Source of the DNA: Filomicrobium sp.
Lineage (GTDB): Bacteria > Pseudomonadota > Alphaproteobacteria > Rhizobiales > Hyphomicrobiaceae
Direction of reading: 5' to 3'
Length of the DNA stretch: 64,000 nucleotides
Assembly: GCA_017792465.1 (NCBI GenBank)
Contig: CP051234.1
Location: 2,946,501-3,010,500, forward strand
Below are positions 1 through 9,111 of the stretch, piece by piece. The notes under the pieces were generated by a model. It was not told the DNA's origin. It saw nothing but the letters and a program-made list of their open reading frames with translations, and searched no databases. A program made the translations under genes and the position numbers. The stretch's first letter is position 1, and each line of letters starts with the position of its first letter.

Positions 1-282
1 GCGATAGCCCTTGCCCTCAAGCTCGGCCTTCAGGTCCTTGTAGTTATAGATGCAGCCATTGAAAGCCAGGGTCAGGCCCAGTTCCGGGTCCGTCATCGGC
101 TGGCTGCCGCGCGCCGACAAATCGATGATGCGCAGCCGGCGGTGGCCAAATCCGACCCGGTCGCGGACAATCGCTCCGCCTGCGTCGGGTCCGCGTGGAC
201 GCATGACCTCGCACATTGCTGCGATTGCTCCAGCAGAGGCGCCTTTGCCGTCGAACCGTATTTCGCCGCAGATGCCGCACAT
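1..282 (-). CDS. Class II glutamine amidotransferase, asparagine synthase family (N-terminus, partial)
   Basis: Ninety-four codons are visible from the ATG at 282; the gene runs off the left edge. The protein starts MCGICGE, so Cys2 would be the N-terminal nucleophile that hydrolyses glutamine. RPRGPDA (residues 28-34), GHRRLRIIDLS (47-57) and LAFNGCIYNY (72-81) are the usual motifs of the asparagine-synthase glutaminase domain. The MCGICGEIRFDG opening and LGLTLAFNG resemble the amidotransferase that makes the osmolyte N-acetylglutaminylglutamine amide rather than general AsnB, but the synthetase half and the partner genes are outside the window, so that assignment is tentative. Confidence 0.8.
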   Translation of the reverse strand, partial: MCGICGEIRFDGKGASAGAIAAMCEVMRPRGPDAGGAIVRDRVGFGHRRLRIIDLSARGSQPMTDPELGLTLAFNGCIYNYKDLKAELEGKGYR

Positions 283-1217
283 ATGGGTAGTTTCTCCTAT
301 GACTTGTCTATGAGGATGTAATGATAATGTCGCGCAAATGCTGCGTCGCGTCAAAAAATGTGCATCTGATCGGTTTGGCCTTTGGACTTGAGCCCCAGTT
401 CTACAGTCGTGTTCGACAGTCGTGCGCCGTGTCTGGCTAATATTTACGCAACGGCCGGGGGCTGTCGCGTTGAGGACTTAGTTGCTTGGGCGTGTGGGGC
501 CGGGGAGAAGCCGTCACCTGAACCGAGGGCAACGGGTCGGGTTGGCGGATGGACGCGATCGGACATCTGTTCGGCTGAGCCGGTGTGGCGGCGCGAAAAT
601 CTCTTTGCAGGTTGATTGGGACGTTATTTCCCGGCAGTTGTCCTTCGGTTTTTGTGGTGGCCCTATTTTTATTGATCTGGTTTTGTCTTTTGTTGGATCT
701 CAGTAAGACGCAGTCCTTTGATTCTTTGTTGAAGTGAATTGCTTTATTTATTCCATTTCATTTCATGATTTGCGTTGTGGTAAGGTCTATGTAATTCCCA
801 GCATTGTTTTTGAGCAGTTCGGCAATGCTTGAATCTTTGTTGTTTTCATCTTCAGCTTTCCGCTGATGATTTTTCGCCATGTCTGATGGCTACGAGTTTG
901 TTTTCTCTTGCGCTTTTTGCTTTTCCTGTTGGTTTGCGAACATCGAGTCAACTACCTTGGGTTGGCCTGGGCTAGCCAAATTGTTTCTCGCCGTGAAGGT
1001 CACGGCATTTGCGTAAAGCGCTGGATTTCTTCGGTTCGTGATAATTTCGAAGCCAATTGTTTGTGTTGGTTTAGATTTCCTTTTGCTTTTTGAAAGTATC
1101 CTCCTTAATGCCAACGCCGTTTTGGTGCTTGGAGTGAAATTTGTGTTCCGCAATTGGGGCGAAACGCGGTTGCGATTGAGCCGTTGGTTTAAAATTCTAT
1201 CCGTTCGGGGGGCATTC
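283..1217. other. Long gene-free spacer, A+T-richer than its surroundings
   Basis: About 935 bases separate the divergent amidotransferase and chemoreceptor genes. Short open frames exist (for example 382-615) but have unlikely protein composition, no ribosome site and mutual overlap. From roughly 600 to 1200 the sequence is clearly more T-rich than the flanking genes. It must hold the promoters of both neighbours, but I could not recognise a specific operator or RNA. Confidence 0.5.
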
Positions 1218-3278
1218 ATGCTGAAAATTATTTCCAGACTTTCGATAAGGCAGCGTCTGTGGATGCTTGCCCTGGTTCCAATGGTGACGGCGCTCGTACT
1301 GTCTGGAATTCTTCTGTTTGGCGAATATCGGAACTATCGGATGGAGCGCTTCGTTCTTGCCAAGATCGACGAGGCTCCAGTTATTTCGCAGCTTATTCAC
1401 GAGCTGCAGAAAGAACGTGGCGCATCGGCAGGCTTCGTCAGTTCTCGGGGTCGGCAATTTTCCAGCCAGATCGATTCGCTGCGGCTCGATTCCGACAATG
1501 CTCTAAAGGAATTTGCTAAGAGGTTCGGATCTATTGAAGCGGGTTCGGAATCGCATCAATTCGAACTTCACCTGCAACAGGCCAGTCAGTCATTGCGCGA
1601 TCTTAAAAATATGCGCGGCAAGGTCAGCCGGCTTGAAGTCGGCGTCTCTGACGTTGCGGGCTATTATACGCCGGTTATCGGCGAGCTTCTGAAGATGGTC
1701 GAGAGTATCACCTCAGAGATTGACGATGCGGATCTGCTTGAGCCATTCGAATCGTATGTCACCCTGTCGCTTGCAAAAGAGAATGCAGGCCTAGAGCGCG
1801 CAATGGGCGCTGCCGGGTTTGGCGCGGGTCAATTCGTCGAAAAAGTCTATCGGCGCTTCGTTCGTTTGGGTGCGAAGCAAGACGTGTATCTTTCCGAGTT
1901 TAAACGCGCCACTTATCCTTCAATAGTTGCTTACAAGAATTCGGTGCTGTCGGGGGCTGTCTCGGCCGATGTCGAGGTGCTGCGCAAGGCTGCCAATAGC
2001 GCTCCGTTCGGTGCCGACTTGAGCGGGATCACAGGGCCGCAGTGGTTTGCAGCCAGTACGGTTCGTATCGATGCGCTGAAAACGGTCGAAGACAAGCTTC
2101 TGGCCGAGCTTGATTTGCACGCAAGAGCGAAGGCTGGCGCAACCTTCCAAAGGCTTATCTTGAGTTCGGTGGCCCTGGCGGTGACTTTTGCCTTCGCCTT
2201 GGGACTGATCTGCATGGTTTATTCCTCGGTGGGACCGCCATTAGTCGGTTTGACAGAAACCATGAGCCGGTTGGCGGACCATGACACTTCCGTTGAGATC
2301 GTCGGGACGGACCGAAAGGACCAGATTGGCGCGATTGCCAGAGCAGTCGCAGTCTTCAAAGACAACGCCATTGCCAACGAACGGATGGTGGCAGAACGTG
2401 CGCAAGCCGCCGAGTTGGCCGAAAAGAAACGTCGCGCGGAGCTGAATGCGCTTGCCGATAATTTTGATTCGCAAGTCGGGCAGATCATCAATTCGGTTTC
2501 TGCTGCGGCCAGCCAACTCGCGTCGACGGCATCGGCGATGCAGGAGGTTTCCAATCAGACCAGCAACGACGTTGGAATGGTGGCGGCGAACTCAAGCCAG
2601 GCCAGCAGCAATGTCAGCACCGTCGCGGCGGCGGCCGAAGAGCTTAATGCGTCCATTTTCGAGATCAGCTCGCAGATGGGGCAGGCTTTCGACGCCTCCG
2701 AAAAGGGGGTTGAGAATGTCGACAGTACGAGCGTTCATATTGCTGGTCTGGCGGAAAGCTCCGATCTGATCAGCGAGGTGATCGACCTGATTGCCGAAAT
2801 CGCCAGCCAGACGAACCTGTTGGCGCTCAATGCCACGATCGAAGCGGCGCGTGCCGGCGACGAGGGCAAGGGCTTTGCTGTCGTTGCGGCCGAGGTCAAG
2901 GAACTTGCCTCACAAACGGGGAAGGCAACCGAGAATATCCGAAGCCAGGTTGAGCAGATTCAAAGCGCCTCCAAGGGTGCTGTGAGTTCGATGGCCGAAA
3001 TGCGCAGCCTGATGACGACTATCAATGAAGCGTCTTCAGCGGTCGCGGCGGCGCTTGAGCAGCAAAGCGCGACGACCCGGGATATCGCCGGAAACATGAC
3101 GCAGGCTGCCGACGGCACGGCATCCGTCGTCACCAGCATCGAGCGCGTTGCGGTGGCGGCTCATGAAACGGGGGCGTCGTCGACGCAGCTTGCGAGTGCG
3201 GCGTCTCAGCTTTCCAGCGAATCAGAAGTCCTGAGGCAGCAGGTCGAGCAGTTTATCGGGAAAATACGCGCAGGCTGA
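1218..3278 (+). CDS. Methyl-accepting chemotaxis protein with NIT sensor domain
   Basis: A 686-residue transmembrane chemoreceptor. A first membrane segment (about residues 15-35) is followed by a periplasmic domain with [16 protein letters not shown] (61-76), the signature of the nitrate/nitrite-sensing NIT fold. A second membrane segment (about 315-337) leads to a HAMP linker and a C-terminal MCP signalling domain with the conserved hairpin tip [18 protein letters not shown], which contacts CheA/CheW. The open frame extends upstream to 1038, but the ATG at 1218 is preceded by a G-rich ribosome site and gives the usual short cytoplasmic N-terminus ([14 protein letters not shown]). It is a lone gene with no che genes nearby. 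The NIT domain suggests nitrate/nitrite but the ligand is not proven. Confidence 0.9.
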   Translation: MLKIISRLSIRQRLWMLALVPMVTALVLSGILLFGEYRNYRMERFVLAKIDEAPVISQLIHELQKERGASAGFVSSRGRQFSSQIDSLRLDSDNALKEFAKRFGSIEAGSESHQFELHLQQASQSLRDLKNMRGKVSRLEVGVSDVAGYYTPVIGELLKMVESITSEIDDADLLEPFESYVTLSLAKENAGLERAMGAAGFGAGQFVEKVYRRFVRLGAKQDVYLSEFKRATYPSIVAYKNSVLSGAVSADVEVLRKAANSAPFGADLSGITGPQWFAASTVRIDALKTVEDKLLAELDLHARAKAGATFQRLILSSVALAVTFAFALGLICMVYSSVGPPLVGLTETMSRLADHDTSVEIVGTDRKDQIGAIARAVAVFKDNAIANERMVAERAQAAELAEKKRRAELNALADNFDSQVGQIINSVSAAASQLASTASAMQEVSNQTSNDVGMVAANSSQASSNVSTVAAAAEELNASIFEISSQMGQAFDASEKGVENVDSTSVHIAGLAESSDLISEVIDLIAEIASQTNLLALNATIEAARAGDEGKGFAVVAAEVKELASQTGKATENIRSQVEQIQSASKGAVSSMAEMRSLMTTINEASSAVAAALEQQSATTRDIAGNMTQAADGTASVVTSIERVAVAAHETGASSTQLASAASQLSSESEVLRQQVEQFIGKIRAG

Positions 3279-3374
3279 TGGTTGAGCTGCAGCTCAAGCG
3301 TAAAGCGGCTGGCTGCAGCTCGCTTCGAAGGGCAAATGCCAGTGCGAAGTGAGAGATGGGCCATGTGAGGAATA

Positions 3375-3450
3375 TGGTGCCCAGGGGCGGAATCGAACCA
3401 CCGACACCGTGATTTTCAGTCACGTGCTCTACCAACTGAGCTACCTGGGC
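3375..3450 (-). tRNA. tRNA-Phe (anticodon GAA), CCA encoded
   Basis: The reverse complement folds as a 76-nt cloverleaf. The acceptor stem GCCCAGG pairs with CCTGGGC, and a D arm AGCTCAGTTGGTAGAGC follows. The anticodon arm is CGTGA-CTGAAAA-TCACG with GAA at the anticodon, and the T arm contains GGTTCGATTCC. CCA is encoded at the 3' end. Confidence 0.97.
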
Positions 3451-3631
3451 GGAAGGCGTTCCCGCAGGGCGGGCAACGCGAAGACCCGTCTTATAGTGAA
3501 GGCGAACGTGGCTGGCAAGCGCCTTTGGGAGCCAATTTTTGCGCCATTCGTCGCGCGGGAAACGATTGGGGTTGCGAGGGAAATCCCGTGTCGGCTGGGC
3601 TTCTTGGCGGCCAAAACGGCTTATTGAGCGT

Positions 3632-3901
3632 TCAAACGTCGGGGTCGTTGCGGGCGATCGACCTTGCGGCATCTGCGGCGCGGGCCTGATCGCCGTCTTC
3701 ATCTTCGTCGGCGTTGCCACCGGCGACCGCGTATTTGCCGGTCATCCAGCGCGAGAGGTCGATGTCGGCGCAGCGGCGTGAGCAAAAGGGCCGGTATTGG
3801 TAAACAGAGGGGTGTTGGCAAATCGGGCAGGGCCTCGACTTCCCATGGGAGATTTCTTCGGAACCGGTTTCGGCTGCAGCTTTCTGCGGCTTATCCGCCA
3901 T
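3632..3901 (-). CDS. yacG: DNA gyrase inhibitor YacG, zinc-binding
   Basis: An 89-residue protein with a treble-clef-like zinc site CPIC...CSRRC (around residues 25-45) followed by ADIDLSRWMTGKYAV, the typical YacG core. In E. coli YacG binds GyrB and blocks DNA binding by gyrase. The C-terminal tail is acidic (DEDEDGD). The frame allows an upstream start at 3916 (MKETAMADK), but MADK at 3901 fits the family better. It lies downstream of maf on the same strand, a pairing common in Hyphomicrobiales. Confidence 0.9.
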   Translation of the reverse strand: MADKPQKAAAETGSEEISHGKSRPCPICQHPSVYQYRPFCSRRCADIDLSRWMTGKYAVAGGNADEDEDGDQARAADAARSIARNDPDV

Positions 3902-4065
3902 TGCTGTCTCCTTCACTTGGCTCGGTTTATGGAAAGTGCGCCGAGGTGCTTGTGGCTCTTGCCTGATTTAGGGCGCGGGCTAAGGCCGATCAATCACCGA
4001 GCGGTTCGTTGGGTGGGGATCAGCCGGCAATATCGGTCCGCATCGGTCCACCGGCTTGAAAAGCG

Positions 4066-4812
4066 TCATTCCTCGTCGGCTTCGCCCATTTTCAGCCAGG
4101 CATAGTGGATCGGGTAGCCTTCGCCAGCCAGCATGTTGGTGACTTCGAGCACCGGCAATCCGACGACATTCGTGTAGGAGCCGATGATCTTCTGGACGAA
4201 GGCGCCGGCCAGGCCCTGGATCGCGTAGCCTCCGGCTTTGCCGCGCCATTCGCGTGACGCGATATAGGCTTCGATTTCCGGCCGGCTCAAGTGCTTGAAG
4301 CGGACCGAGGTTTCGACGATGCGCGTGCGCATCTTGTCGTCTGGCGTGAGAAGGCAGACGCCCGTCATGACGCGGTGGGTGCGGCCCGACAACAGCTGAA
4401 GGGAGGCAACGGCTTCCTCCATGAACTGCGGTTTCATCAGGATTTTGCGGCCGGTTGAGACGATCGTATCGGCGGCGATGACAAAACTGTCGGCGATATC
4501 GCGGTCGTTGGCGATTTGATCGCGGGCGGTTTCGGCCTTCTGCCGGGCGAGCCTTGAAACCAGACCGCGCGGCATCTCGCCCTTGCGGGGCGTTTCGTCG
4601 ATTTCGGTCGGCCGAAGCGCGTCGGGGTCGATGCCGACCTGGGCCAAAAGCGCCAATCGGCGCGGGCTGGCGCTGGCGAGCACCAGCTTGGGACGGCTCT
4701 GGCCGGTCTGGTCGGATGGCTTGGCGCGGGCCAATTCTCGGCGCAACGTATCGCGGCGAGGTCCGTCGGTTCGGCTTAGGGCGGTGAATAGTGTACCTTT
4801 GGCGGTGGTCAT
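4066..4812 (-). CDS. maf: Maf-family nucleotide pyrophosphatase
   Basis: Maf proteins hydrolyse non-canonical or canonical NTPs to NMPs and influence septum formation. The nucleotide-binding start LVLASASPRRLALL, the central EIDE, VIAADTIV and the KAGGYAIQG motif are all present. The open frame reaches 4959, but the residues upstream of MTTAKGTLF are unlike Maf, so I chose the ATG at 4812, giving 248 residues. This still leaves about 41 extra residues before the usual N-terminus (Maf is normally near 200), so the true start could lie further in. The gene diverges from the Crp-like regulator across a 199-base spacer. Confidence 0.88.
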   Translation of the reverse strand: MTTAKGTLFTALSRTDGPRRDTLRRELARAKPSDQTGQSRPKLVLASASPRRLALLAQVGIDPDALRPTEIDETPRKGEMPRGLVSRLARQKAETARDQIANDRDIADSFVIAADTIVSTGRKILMKPQFMEEAVASLQLLSGRTHRVMTGVCLLTPDDKMRTRIVETSVRFKHLSRPEIEAYIASREWRGKAGGYAIQGLAGAFVQKIIGSYTNVVGLPVLEVTNMLAGEGYPIHYAWLKMGEADEE

Positions 4813-5011
4813 GGAACCCGTTCGTAAAACTTGATCCTGAGCTATAACGAGCCGACAGGCGGCCTGCCGATGCGCGCGACAATGCAAAGCCGCCTGATGA
4901 AAAGCAATAGGCGACAAATTCGTTGCTATCTCGACTGGACCGCTTGATAAGTTTTTCAACGGTTTATATTGCCGGGAACGGACTTATCCTGATTGCACAG
5001 GAGGACAACGC

Positions 5012-5710
5012 ATGAGCGCTAATCAAAACCTGACTGAGCTGATCAAGGGGACGTCGTTGTTCTCCGGGCTTGACGAAGAGAGTTGCGCCGCGATCGCCAA
5101 GGAGATGCGGCCGGTTTCGTTTACGAGCGGGCAGGTCATTTTTGCACGCGGCGATGAAGGCAAGGACGTTTATCTGGTCGCGGATGGGCGGGTTCGGTTG
5201 TCGGTTCTGACGGCAGAGGGCCGCGAACTTTCGTTTGCACATGCCGAGGCGGGCAGTTTGTTCGGTGAGATCGCCATGATCGATGGCGGTTTGAGAACGG
5301 CGGATGCAACGGCTGCCACCAAGGTTTCGGCGCATAACCTGTCGCGTTCGGCCTTCCAGCGGGTGATGACCTCGCACCCGTCCGTCGCGGAGGCGATGCT
5401 GCACTTCCTCTGCCGCCGGCTGCGCGAGGCCGATCAGCAACTCGAAGCCATTGCGCTCTGCCCGATTGAAGTCCGGCTGGCGCGATTCTTCTTGGCGGCC
5501 GTTCGTGCCAGGGCCGGCGAAGAGCCTGAAGACGAGGTCGTCGAAATTCCGTTCAAGATGTCGCAAAGCGAGTTGGCGCTTTTGATCGGGGCCAGCCGGC
5601 CGAAGGTCAATACGGCTTTGTCGTTGTTGGAAGGCAGTGGCGCGATCAAGCGGGACGGGCAATCGATCCGCTGCAACGTTTTTGAGCTGGAAGATATCGC
5701 AGGGAACTGA
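5012..5710 (+). CDS. Crp/Fnr-family transcriptional regulator
   Basis: A 232-residue regulator with an N-terminal cyclic-nucleotide-binding beta-roll and a C-terminal helix-turn-helix (MSQSELALLIGASRPKVNTA, about 185-204). The phosphate-binding cassette is recognisable as FGEIAMIDGGLRTADATA, including the Arg that contacts the cyclic phosphate. There is no N-terminal cysteine cluster for an Fnr iron-sulfur centre, so cAMP/cGMP sensing is more likely than oxygen sensing. A strong ribosome site (AGGAGG) precedes the ATG. The next gene is a class III nucleotide cyclase, so signal producer and receptor are adjacent. Confidence 0.88.
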   Translation: MSANQNLTELIKGTSLFSGLDEESCAAIAKEMRPVSFTSGQVIFARGDEGKDVYLVADGRVRLSVLTAEGRELSFAHAEAGSLFGEIAMIDGGLRTADATAATKVSAHNLSRSAFQRVMTSHPSVAEAMLHFLCRRLREADQQLEAIALCPIEVRLARFFLAAVRARAGEEPEDEVVEIPFKMSQSELALLIGASRPKVNTALSLLEGSGAIKRDGQSIRCNVFELEDIAGN

Positions 5711-5840
5711 CAAGGACGGTCGGCCGGGAAGAATTTTGATCCGGCTGGCCGCCATGAAACCGAAATGATTTGAGTTCTAGGTTGTCTGCGGTTTGCCGTT
5801 TTGCCGGCTCTACCTTTGATCGATCACTTATAAAGAAGCG

Positions 5841-7175
5841 ATGCAAGAGCAGAACAACAGTGCATTGCGCGCCCAAGCGCTTGAACTGGGCTCGGCGCGG
5901 CCGCCCAAGACCAAACGGCGCGGTCGCTCGCTTCTGCGGCAGGCCCGGCTGGCGCTGAGGCGGCTTGCCCGGTTTGGGACCGAGGGTTATCCGCCCGACA
6001 TCCAGCGGCGCCTCGTCGTCATGAATCTGATTGCCTACCTGATCGCGCTGACGACGGCGGGGTATTCGATCCAGAATACGTTCATGGACTTTGAGAAATT
6101 CGCGCCGGTGATCTACGTGAATCTGGCGCTATTCTTTGCGGCGCTGACGGTTCCGTTCGCGCACCGGATTTCAGATCTGGCCGGTGCTCTCATCATCATC
6201 GTTTCAGAATATGTCGGGTTGTTTTTCCTGACGGCGTATCTGGGTCACGAGTCAGGCCTGCATCTGCAATATTTCATTGGCACTGCGGCGACGTTTGTCG
6301 TTTTCGGCATCGAGCGCATGAAGCTCATCTTGCCGATGGTGGTGTTGGCGGTTCTGCTGCATGTCCTGGCGTGGCATATGTACCCGGAGGGGGCGGCCTT
6401 GATCGACGCGCCTGAAGAGGTGCTGTGGGATCTTTATCTGCAGGCGGCGATCACAACCGGCGTTCTCATCGCGGCGACCGTCTATTACGCGTTTTCATTG
6501 GCTGAGACGGCGAAAGCCGAAACCGATGCGCTGTTGCGGAATATTCTACCAGACAGCGTTGTCGAGCGGCTCAAGGCAAATCCTGGTGCGGCGATTGCCG
6601 ACAGTCACGAAAACGCAGCCATCCTGTTCACCGACATCTCAGGGTTTGTGGCGCTGGCGCGTGCGCTAGGACCGCAAAAGACCGTGGCGCTGCTCAATGA
6701 AATGGTGACGGAGTTTGACCGGCTTGCCGAGCGGCACGGCGTCGAGAAGATCAAGACGATTGGTGATGCCTATATGGCGGCCGCCGGAGTACCCGATCCG
6801 GTGCCTGATCCGACGGCAAGGTTGGCGCGACTTGCGCTCGATATGCAGAAGGTCGTCGTTCGCGTGAGGGATCAGCACGGCATCGATCTGTCGATGCGCG
6901 TCGGTCTTGCCTCAGGGCCGGTGATGGCGGGTGTGATTGGTACGCACAAGTTCACCTATGATGTCTGGGGGGATACGGTGAATCTGGCTGCGCGGCTGGA
7001 GAATAAGTCGGAACCCAACCGGGTGCTTGTCTGCCCGGCATGCCGGACGTATCTGGAACCGGAGTTCGTCCTCGAACGGCATGGCGTCATCGACATCAAG
7101 GGTGTGGGTGAATGCGAGACGTGGTTTATCGTCGGTGAAGGCGGGTCGGAAGTATCGTCGGTGCTTCAGGGGTAA
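5841..7175 (+). CDS. Membrane-bound class III adenylate/guanylate cyclase
   Basis: A 444-residue protein: a basic cytoplasmic N-terminus (about 1-60), about six membrane helices (about 62-225) and a C-terminal cyclase catalytic domain. Metal-binding aspartates are in AAILFTDISGFVAL and KTIGDAYMAAAG, and the transition-state segment VWGDTVNLAARLE has the conserved Asp/Asn/Arg. Class III cyclases make cAMP (or cGMP) from the nucleoside triphosphate. The membrane half has no recognisable ligand pocket. It follows the Crp-like gene by 130 bases on the same strand. Confidence 0.88.
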   Translation: MQEQNNSALRAQALELGSARPPKTKRRGRSLLRQARLALRRLARFGTEGYPPDIQRRLVVMNLIAYLIALTTAGYSIQNTFMDFEKFAPVIYVNLALFFAALTVPFAHRISDLAGALIIIVSEYVGLFFLTAYLGHESGLHLQYFIGTAATFVVFGIERMKLILPMVVLAVLLHVLAWHMYPEGAALIDAPEEVLWDLYLQAAITTGVLIAATVYYAFSLAETAKAETDALLRNILPDSVVERLKANPGAAIADSHENAAILFTDISGFVALARALGPQKTVALLNEMVTEFDRLAERHGVEKIKTIGDAYMAAAGVPDPVPDPTARLARLALDMQKVVVRVRDQHGIDLSMRVGLASGPVMAGVIGTHKFTYDVWGDTVNLAARLENKSEPNRVLVCPACRTYLEPEFVLERHGVIDIKGVGECETWFIVGEGGSEVSSVLQG

Positions 7176-7217
7176 CAGGTCCCGGAAATCGAGGCGGCGC
7201 GTTATGGTTTCACTTCG

Positions 7218-7415
7218 ATGGGTTTGAGCAAGGGTCTCAAAAAGATGACCGAAAAGTCGGCTACGGGTGCGAAAAAAGACAAAAAGGCCCTGCGTCTCGA
7301 GCGGCTTGAAGCGCAAATGCGCGAGAATATGAAAAAGCGCAAAGCTGTCTCGCGAGCCCGGAATACCCAGGAAACCGGGAGTTCGGATGACGGCGAGACA
7401 GGCGCAGACGACTGA
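7218..7415 (+). CDS. Small charged hypothetical protein
   Basis: A 65-residue frame with a lysine/arginine-rich middle (KKDKKALRLERLEAQMRENMKKR as a likely helix) and an acidic tail (SSDDGETGADD). It has no membrane segment or cysteines and I do not recognise the family. An internal ATG at 7245 (MTEKSATG) is an equally good start; neither has a strong ribosome site. It sits between the cyclase and murA on the same strand. Its reading frame has coding-like composition and overlaps no better gene. Confidence 0.5.
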   Translation: MGLSKGLKKMTEKSATGAKKDKKALRLERLEAQMRENMKKRKAVSRARNTQETGSSDDGETGADD

Positions 7416-7617
7416 TTATCCAACTGTTCTGGTCTCCAGCCCCTTGCGGCCAGGGTGCGAACCCGACTAAGTGTCTCGCTTTGTGGATACACGCTTTGGG
7501 GCCGGTGCGGCTTCGTTGGTGGCCGCGCGCGTCGGGTTGCGAGACCTTGATGAAGTCGGCGGTAGCGAGCGGGTTTCCGCAACACAGCTACAGATTGAAG
7601 AGCTAGGGCGAAAGACT

Positions 7618-8910
7618 ATGGATCGTATCAAGATTGTCGGCGGGCAGCAGCTTAACGGGACCATCCCCATCTCCGGGGCGAAGAACGCAGCGCTGCCGTT
7701 GATGATCGCGAGCTTGCTGACCGATGACCGGCTGTCGCTGAAGAACGTTCCGAACCTGGCGGACGTCAATCTGCTGGCTCGCATTCTGCGCAACCATGGG
7801 GTTGATCTTGCCGTCGATGGCAAGCGCTCCGGACCTGCGCCTTATCTGGGTGAGACGTTCCATCTCACGGCTCGCGATATCGTCGATACGACGGCCCCTT
7901 ATGAAATGGTCAGCCGGATGCGGGCCAGTTTCTGGGTGCTTGGTCCGCTGATCGCCAGAATGCGCAAAGCCAGAGTTTCGCTGCCGGGCGGATGCGCGAT
8001 CGGCACGCGGCCCGTCGACATGCATCTTAGCGGTTTGCGGGCGCTCGGGGCCGAGATCGACATTGATGAAGGCTATGTGATCGCCAAGGCTCCGAACGGG
8101 CTTGTCGGCAACCGCATCACGTTCCCCAAGGTCTCGGTCGGTGCGACCCATAACGTTCTGCTGGCGGCGGCCTTGGCGAAAGGCGAAACGCTGATCGAGA
8201 ACGCGGCGCGTGAACCCGAAATCGGCGACGTTGCGGAGTGCCTCGTCAAGATGGGTGCTCAAATCGACGGGATCGGGACGTCGACGCTGCGCATCCAGGG
8301 CCGCGACCGGCTTGAAGGCGCTGTGCATAGCGTCGTTCCCGACCGGATCGAGACCGGCACGTTCGCTTTTGCGGTGGCGGCCACTGGCGGTGAAGTTCTG
8401 CTTGAAGGGGCTCGCGCGGAACATCTGCAGGCAGCGCTTGATGCGCTGAAGCGGACCGGTGCCAGCGTTGAGGCCGTGCCGGAAGGCATTCGCGTTTCGC
8501 GTCAGGGCGGGGAAATCACGCCGGTGACTGTCGAGACGCAGCCGTTCCCCGGGTTCCCGACGGACTTGCAGGCGCAGATGATGGCTCTCGTCACGCGCGC
8601 TAACGGGACGAGCGTCATTAGCGAGACGATTTTCGAAAACCGGTTCATGCACGTGCAGGAATTGGCGCGTCTTGGCGCAGATATTCAGCTCCACGGCGAT
8701 ACCGCGACCATCACCGGCGTCAAGGCGTTGCGCGGTGCGCCCGTCATGGCGACCGACCTGCGTGCATCGGTGTCGCTTGTCATCGCAGGGCTGATGGCGG
8801 AAGGCGAAACGCTGATCAACCGCGTCTACCATCTCGATCGCGGATTCGAGCGCTTGGAAGAAAAACTCTCGCGTTGCGGCGCAATTATCACGCGTGTTTC
8901 GGAAGGCTGA
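7618..8910 (+). CDS. murA: UDP-N-acetylglucosamine 1-carboxyvinyltransferase MurA
   Basis: The first committed step of peptidoglycan synthesis: transfer of enolpyruvate from PEP to UDP-GlcNAc. The frame extends upstream to 7471 but MurA proteins begin M(D/E)xIxIxGG, matching [14 protein letters not shown] at 7618, which gives the usual 430 residues. [11 protein letters not shown] at 20-30 and the active-site loop [13 protein letters not shown] with the catalytic Cys at 126 are intact, so the fosfomycin-sensitive Cys form is predicted. Confidence 0.96.
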   Translation: MDRIKIVGGQQLNGTIPISGAKNAALPLMIASLLTDDRLSLKNVPNLADVNLLARILRNHGVDLAVDGKRSGPAPYLGETFHLTARDIVDTTAPYEMVSRMRASFWVLGPLIARMRKARVSLPGGCAIGTRPVDMHLSGLRALGAEIDIDEGYVIAKAPNGLVGNRITFPKVSVGATHNVLLAAALAKGETLIENAAREPEIGDVAECLVKMGAQIDGIGTSTLRIQGRDRLEGAVHSVVPDRIETGTFAFAVAATGGEVLLEGARAEHLQAALDALKRTGASVEAVPEGIRVSRQGGEITPVTVETQPFPGFPTDLQAQMMALVTRANGTSVISETIFENRFMHVQELARLGADIQLHGDTATITGVKALRGAPVMATDLRASVSLVIAGLMAEGETLINRVYHLDRGFERLEEKLSRCGAIITRVSEG

Positions 8911-9111
8911 TGCGTGAGGCATTGGCCCTTTGGCTGCGCTGAGTGCGAAGTCCTCTCGAATTTTCAACGCGTTGGGTTTTGTCTTCGCGCAACTGGGCAC
9001 GCCTAAGTGCTGCTCGCGCGTTGGCGGATTGCGTATGATCTGCGACATACTCCTTCCACGCTGGGTAGGTTATGGTCCCCCTAGAGGCACGAGCGATGCG
9101 GGAGTCCAGTT

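Noticed and set aside
382-706. Two overlapping short frames in the left spacer
   Set aside because: No ribosome site, mutual overlap and Arg/Trp/Gly-rich composition unlike the real genes.
7603-9048. A 481-codon open frame antisense to murA
   Set aside because: murA is unmistakable on the plus strand; the antisense product has arbitrary His/Arg-rich composition, an effect of GC-rich codon bias.
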